64,000 nucleotides of DNA from Kitasatospora sp. NBC_01266 (GTDB lineage Bacteria > Actinomycetota > Actinomycetes > Streptomycetales > Streptomycetaceae), in NCBI RefSeq assembly GCF_036242395.1, contig NZ_CP108458.1, positions 3,224,001 to 3,288,000 on the forward strand, in the 5' to 3' direction. A program made the translations under genes and the position numbers. This document shows, in pieces, positions 61,930 through 64,000 of the stretch. The notes beneath the pieces are model-generated. The model was not told the origin of the DNA, searched no databases, and was given only the letters and a program-made list of their open reading frames with translations. How positions within the stretch are numbered: position 1 is the first letter of the stretch; the number at the start of each line of letters is the position of its first letter.

Positions 61930-63438
61930 TTAAGAAAGAGCCCCCGGCCGACGGCCGGCCTCCCGCTCGCGCCGCCGTCCGCGCCCCAGGCGCCGGGTCG
62001 GGATCCCAGCCCCGCCCGCGCCGCCCGCGCCCAGCCGCAGTCGGATCTCCGCGCCGCCCAGCACCGCCGAGCGCCCCAGCGCCAGGTCGCCGCCGGTCGC
62101 CTCGGCCAGCTTGCGGACGATGTCCAGGCCGAGCCCGGTGGACCCCTCGCCGCCGTGCCCCTCACCGCGCCGCAGCGCCGCCGACGGATCGTCGAACCCC
62201 ACTCCGGCGTCGCCGACCAGCACGATCACGGCGCGCTCGGTGACCAGCACGTCCACCGAGAAGGCGGTGCCGACGGCGGTGTGCCGGAAGACGTTGCCGA
62301 GCAGCGCGTCGACGGCGGCGGCCAGGTCGCCCGGCGGCACCGGCACGGGGGCCGGGGCGTCGGCGCCGTGCAGCTGCCAGCGGCGTCCCTCGTCCTCGGC
62401 CAGCGCGGACCAGAAACCGACCCGCTCGCGGATCACCTCGGCGGCGTCGCAGCCGACCGCGACCGCCGGCGGCCCGCCGGGGGTGCGGCGGGCCGAGCGG
62501 ATGATCTGGTCGACCTCGCGCTCGAGTTGGGCCACCGCGTGCCGGGTGGCGTCGGCGGCGTCGCCCTGGCCGAGCGAGGCGGCGTTCAGCCGCAGCACGG
62601 TCAGCGGGGTGCGCAGCCGGTGCGACAGGTCGGCGGCCAACTCCCGCTCGGCGGCCAGCAGGTGCACCACCCGGTCGGCCATCGCGTTGAACGCGGCGGC
62701 GGCCTCGAGCAGTTCGGCGGGGCTGCCGTCGGCCTGCGGGCCCGCCACCGGGAGCCGCACGGCGAGGTCGCCGGCCCCGAGCGCGCGGGCGGCGGCGGCC
62801 AGTCGGCGGGCGGCGCCGACCAGCCGGGCCCCGGTCCGGTCGGCGACCAGCACGGCGATCGCGACCAGCCCCAGGGCGACCAGCGAGAGCACCAGCCAGG
62901 CGGTGCCGACGCCCCGGGTCAGGTCGGCGTCGGCGACGTAGACCTCCACCACGGCGACCCGGGCCGGGGCCACCGCGACCGGCTGCAGCCGCGCGTAGCC
63001 GCCGGGCACCTGGACGGTCAGCACCCGGCCCTGGGCGGCGCGGCCGACCTCGGCCGGGGTGGCCCGGGCGGTGCCGATCACCTGGCCCGGCCCGGGCGGC
63101 CGACCGGCGCTCGGGTCCGCCCCCTGGCCGGCGGCCGGCAGGTGGACGGCGATCCGCCCCTGGGCGCCGGCGTCGGTGCTGGCCAGCGCGCGGGCCAGGT
63201 CGTCCTGGTCGGTGGTGATCGCCAGCGCGGGGCCGAGGGCGGCGGCCTGCCGGTCGGCGGCGGTGAACGCGTGCTCCCTGGCGGTCTTCTGCACCACCAG
63301 GCCGAGCGGGATCAGGAAGGCCAGCGCGACCATGGTGGTGCCGGCCACCGCGGCCCGGACCAGCACCCAGCGCAGCGACTGGCCGGACCCGCCGGACGCC
63401 GAACGGCCGGGCCCGGACCGGTCGCCGCCCGGTGTCAC
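61930..63438 (-). CDS. OmpR-type sensor histidine kinase
   Basis: A 502-residue kinase. Membrane helices at about 23-50 and 177-200 flank an extracellular sensor domain. A HAMP linker (200-262) leads to the HisKA H-box LAADLSHRLRTPLTVLRLN (His273), an N-box-like AVDALLGNVFRHTAVG, and the ATP-lid GVGFDDPSAA and GLGLDIVRKLAEATGG. GTG 63438 overlaps the response-regulator stop by 4 bp (GTGA). The C-terminus is Arg-rich. The signal is unknown. Confidence 0.93.
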   Translation of the reverse strand: MTPGGDRSGPGRSASGGSGQSLRWVLVRAAVAGTTMVALAFLIPLGLVVQKTAREHAFTAADRQAAALGPALAITTDQDDLARALASTDAGAQGRIAVHLPAAGQGADPSAGRPPGPGQVIGTARATPAEVGRAAQGRVLTVQVPGGYARLQPVAVAPARVAVVEVYVADADLTRGVGTAWLVLSLVALGLVAIAVLVADRTGARLVGAARRLAAAARALGAGDLAVRLPVAGPQADGSPAELLEAAAAFNAMADRVVHLLAAERELAADLSHRLRTPLTVLRLNAASLGQGDAADATRHAVAQLEREVDQIIRSARRTPGGPPAVAVGCDAAEVIRERVGFWSALAEDEGRRWQLHGADAPAPVPVPPGDLAAAVDALLGNVFRHTAVGTAFSVDVLVTERAVIVLVGDAGVGFDDPSAALRRGEGHGGEGSTGLGLDIVRKLAEATGGDLALGRSAVLGGAEIRLRLGAGGAGGAGIPTRRLGRGRRREREAGRRPGALS

Positions 63439-64000
63439 GGCTGCCGCTCCACCACCGGCGCGATGACCGGCGCGGGCGCCTCCAGACGTACCCCGACGCC
63501 CCGCACGGTGTGCAGGTAGCGCGGCTCGGCGGCGGTCTCGCCGAGCTTGCGGCGCAGCCAGGACAGGTGGACGTCGATCGTCTGGTCGCCGCCGTAGGTC
63601 TGCCGCCAGACCTCGGCCAGGATCTCCCGGCGCGGCACCACCACGCCCGGCCGGGCCGCCAGGAAGGCCAGCAGGTCGAACTCACGCCGGGTCAGGTCCA
63701 GCGCCCGCCCGTCCAGCACCGCCTCGCGCCGCTGCGCGTCGATCGCCAGGCCGCCGACCCGCAGCACCGGGGTGACCGGGGCCAGGCCGCCGCCCAGCCG
63801 GCGCAGCACGGCGGCCATCCGGGCCGTCAGGTGCTCGCCGGAGAAGGGCTTGACCAGGTAGTCGTCGGCGCCGTCGTTGAGCAGCCGGACGATCTCCGCC
63901 TCGTCGTCGCGCGCGGTGGAGATGATCACGGGGACGTTGGTCAGGCCGCGGATCATCTTGAGCGCCTCGCTGCCGTCCAGGTCGGGCAGGCCGAGGTCCA
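63435..64000 (-). CDS. OmpR/PhoB-family response regulator, 5' end beyond window
   Basis: A partial gene: the sequence reads beyond 64000. The visible part has the receiver beta-4 and alpha-5 region (DLGLPDLDGSEAL, VPVIISTARDDE, DDYLVKPFSGEHL with the conserved Lys), then a DNA-binding winged helix (DLTRREFDLLAFLAARPGVVVPRREILAEVW and QTIDVHLSWLRRKLGE). The phospho-accepting Asp is probably just outside. It forms an operon with the sensor kinase through a 4-bp overlap. Regulon unknown. Confidence 0.92.
   Translation of the reverse strand, partial: DLGLPDLDGSEALKMIRGLTNVPVIISTARDDEAEIVRLLNDGADDYLVKPFSGEHLTARMAAVLRRLGGGLAPVTPVLRVGGLAIDAQRREAVLDGRALDLTRREFDLLAFLAARPGVVVPRREILAEVWRQTYGGDQTIDVHLSWLRRKLGETAAEPRYLHTVRGVGVRLEAPAPVIAPVVERQP

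Overview
The window is a very G+C-rich actinobacterial chromosome segment, almost certainly from the Streptomycetaceae (Streptomyces, Kitasatospora or Streptacidiphilus). The main reasons are the strongly G/C-biased third codon positions, an SsgA-like sporulation protein, paired GlcNAc-type PTS permeases preceded by DasR-type dre operators, a CysO-CysM-Mec cysteine locus, DUF2017-ClpS, and many GTG starts and apparently leaderless promoters. I see no rRNA, CRISPR array, insertion sequence or intact prophage. There are two tRNA genes (Lys-CTT, Leu-TAG). The right edge cuts a response-regulator gene.

Layout. 0-20 kb: a MarR regulator and tRNA-Lys, a polytopic membrane protein, VOC proteins, a methyltransferase, a NarL-type histidine kinase with no adjacent regulator, a hydrolase, a class A penicillin-binding protein, a DMT exporter, chorismate mutase, an OsmC peroxidase, a PAS-GGDEF-EAL cyclic-di-GMP protein, a flavin monooxygenase, an MFS exporter, a DedA protein and a deacetylase-like lipoprotein. 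19-34 kb: uracil-DNA glycosylase, a HAD phosphatase, an oxidoreductase, a second YidC paralogue, an adenosine-deaminase-family enzyme (probably the futalosine-pathway type), a DUF445 protein, a glycosyltransferase, a secreted Leu-Pro-Thr repeat protein, a GroES-like protein, DUF3618, a Bcp peroxiredoxin, and a three-gene sugar ABC importer whose binding protein resembles AraF. 34-41 kb: an HNH protein beside tRNA-Leu, rdgB, a small secreted protein, rph, then the GlcNAc PTS genes nagF, nagE1 and nagE2 with dre operators.

41-51 kb: an HTH / membrane-anchored PemK-MazF-like / Uma2 group, the cysM-cysO operon with a Cys-containing leader peptide, the JAMM protease gene mec, DUF2017 and clpS, pncB and pncA for NAD salvage, and an AbiEi/DUF559-like protein. 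51-64 kb: a half-length VOC gene coupled to an HxlR regulator, a small type VII secretion-associated set (two ESX-like proteins and a mycosin, without the secretion core), endonuclease V, two RDD membrane proteins, the SsgA-like protein, a GT87 glycosyltransferase, a CBM2-GH18 chitinase, and an OmpR-type two-component pair. Recurrent themes are chitin/GlcNAc use (nag PTS, chitinase), sulfur-carrier cysteine synthesis, NAD salvage, deaminated-base repair (ung, nfi, rdgB) and envelope functions. The least explained parts are the Leu-Pro-Thr repeat protein, the 41.4-42.9 kb toxin/nuclease group, the duplicated-HTH HNH protein, and the orphan type VII locus with atypical codon use.
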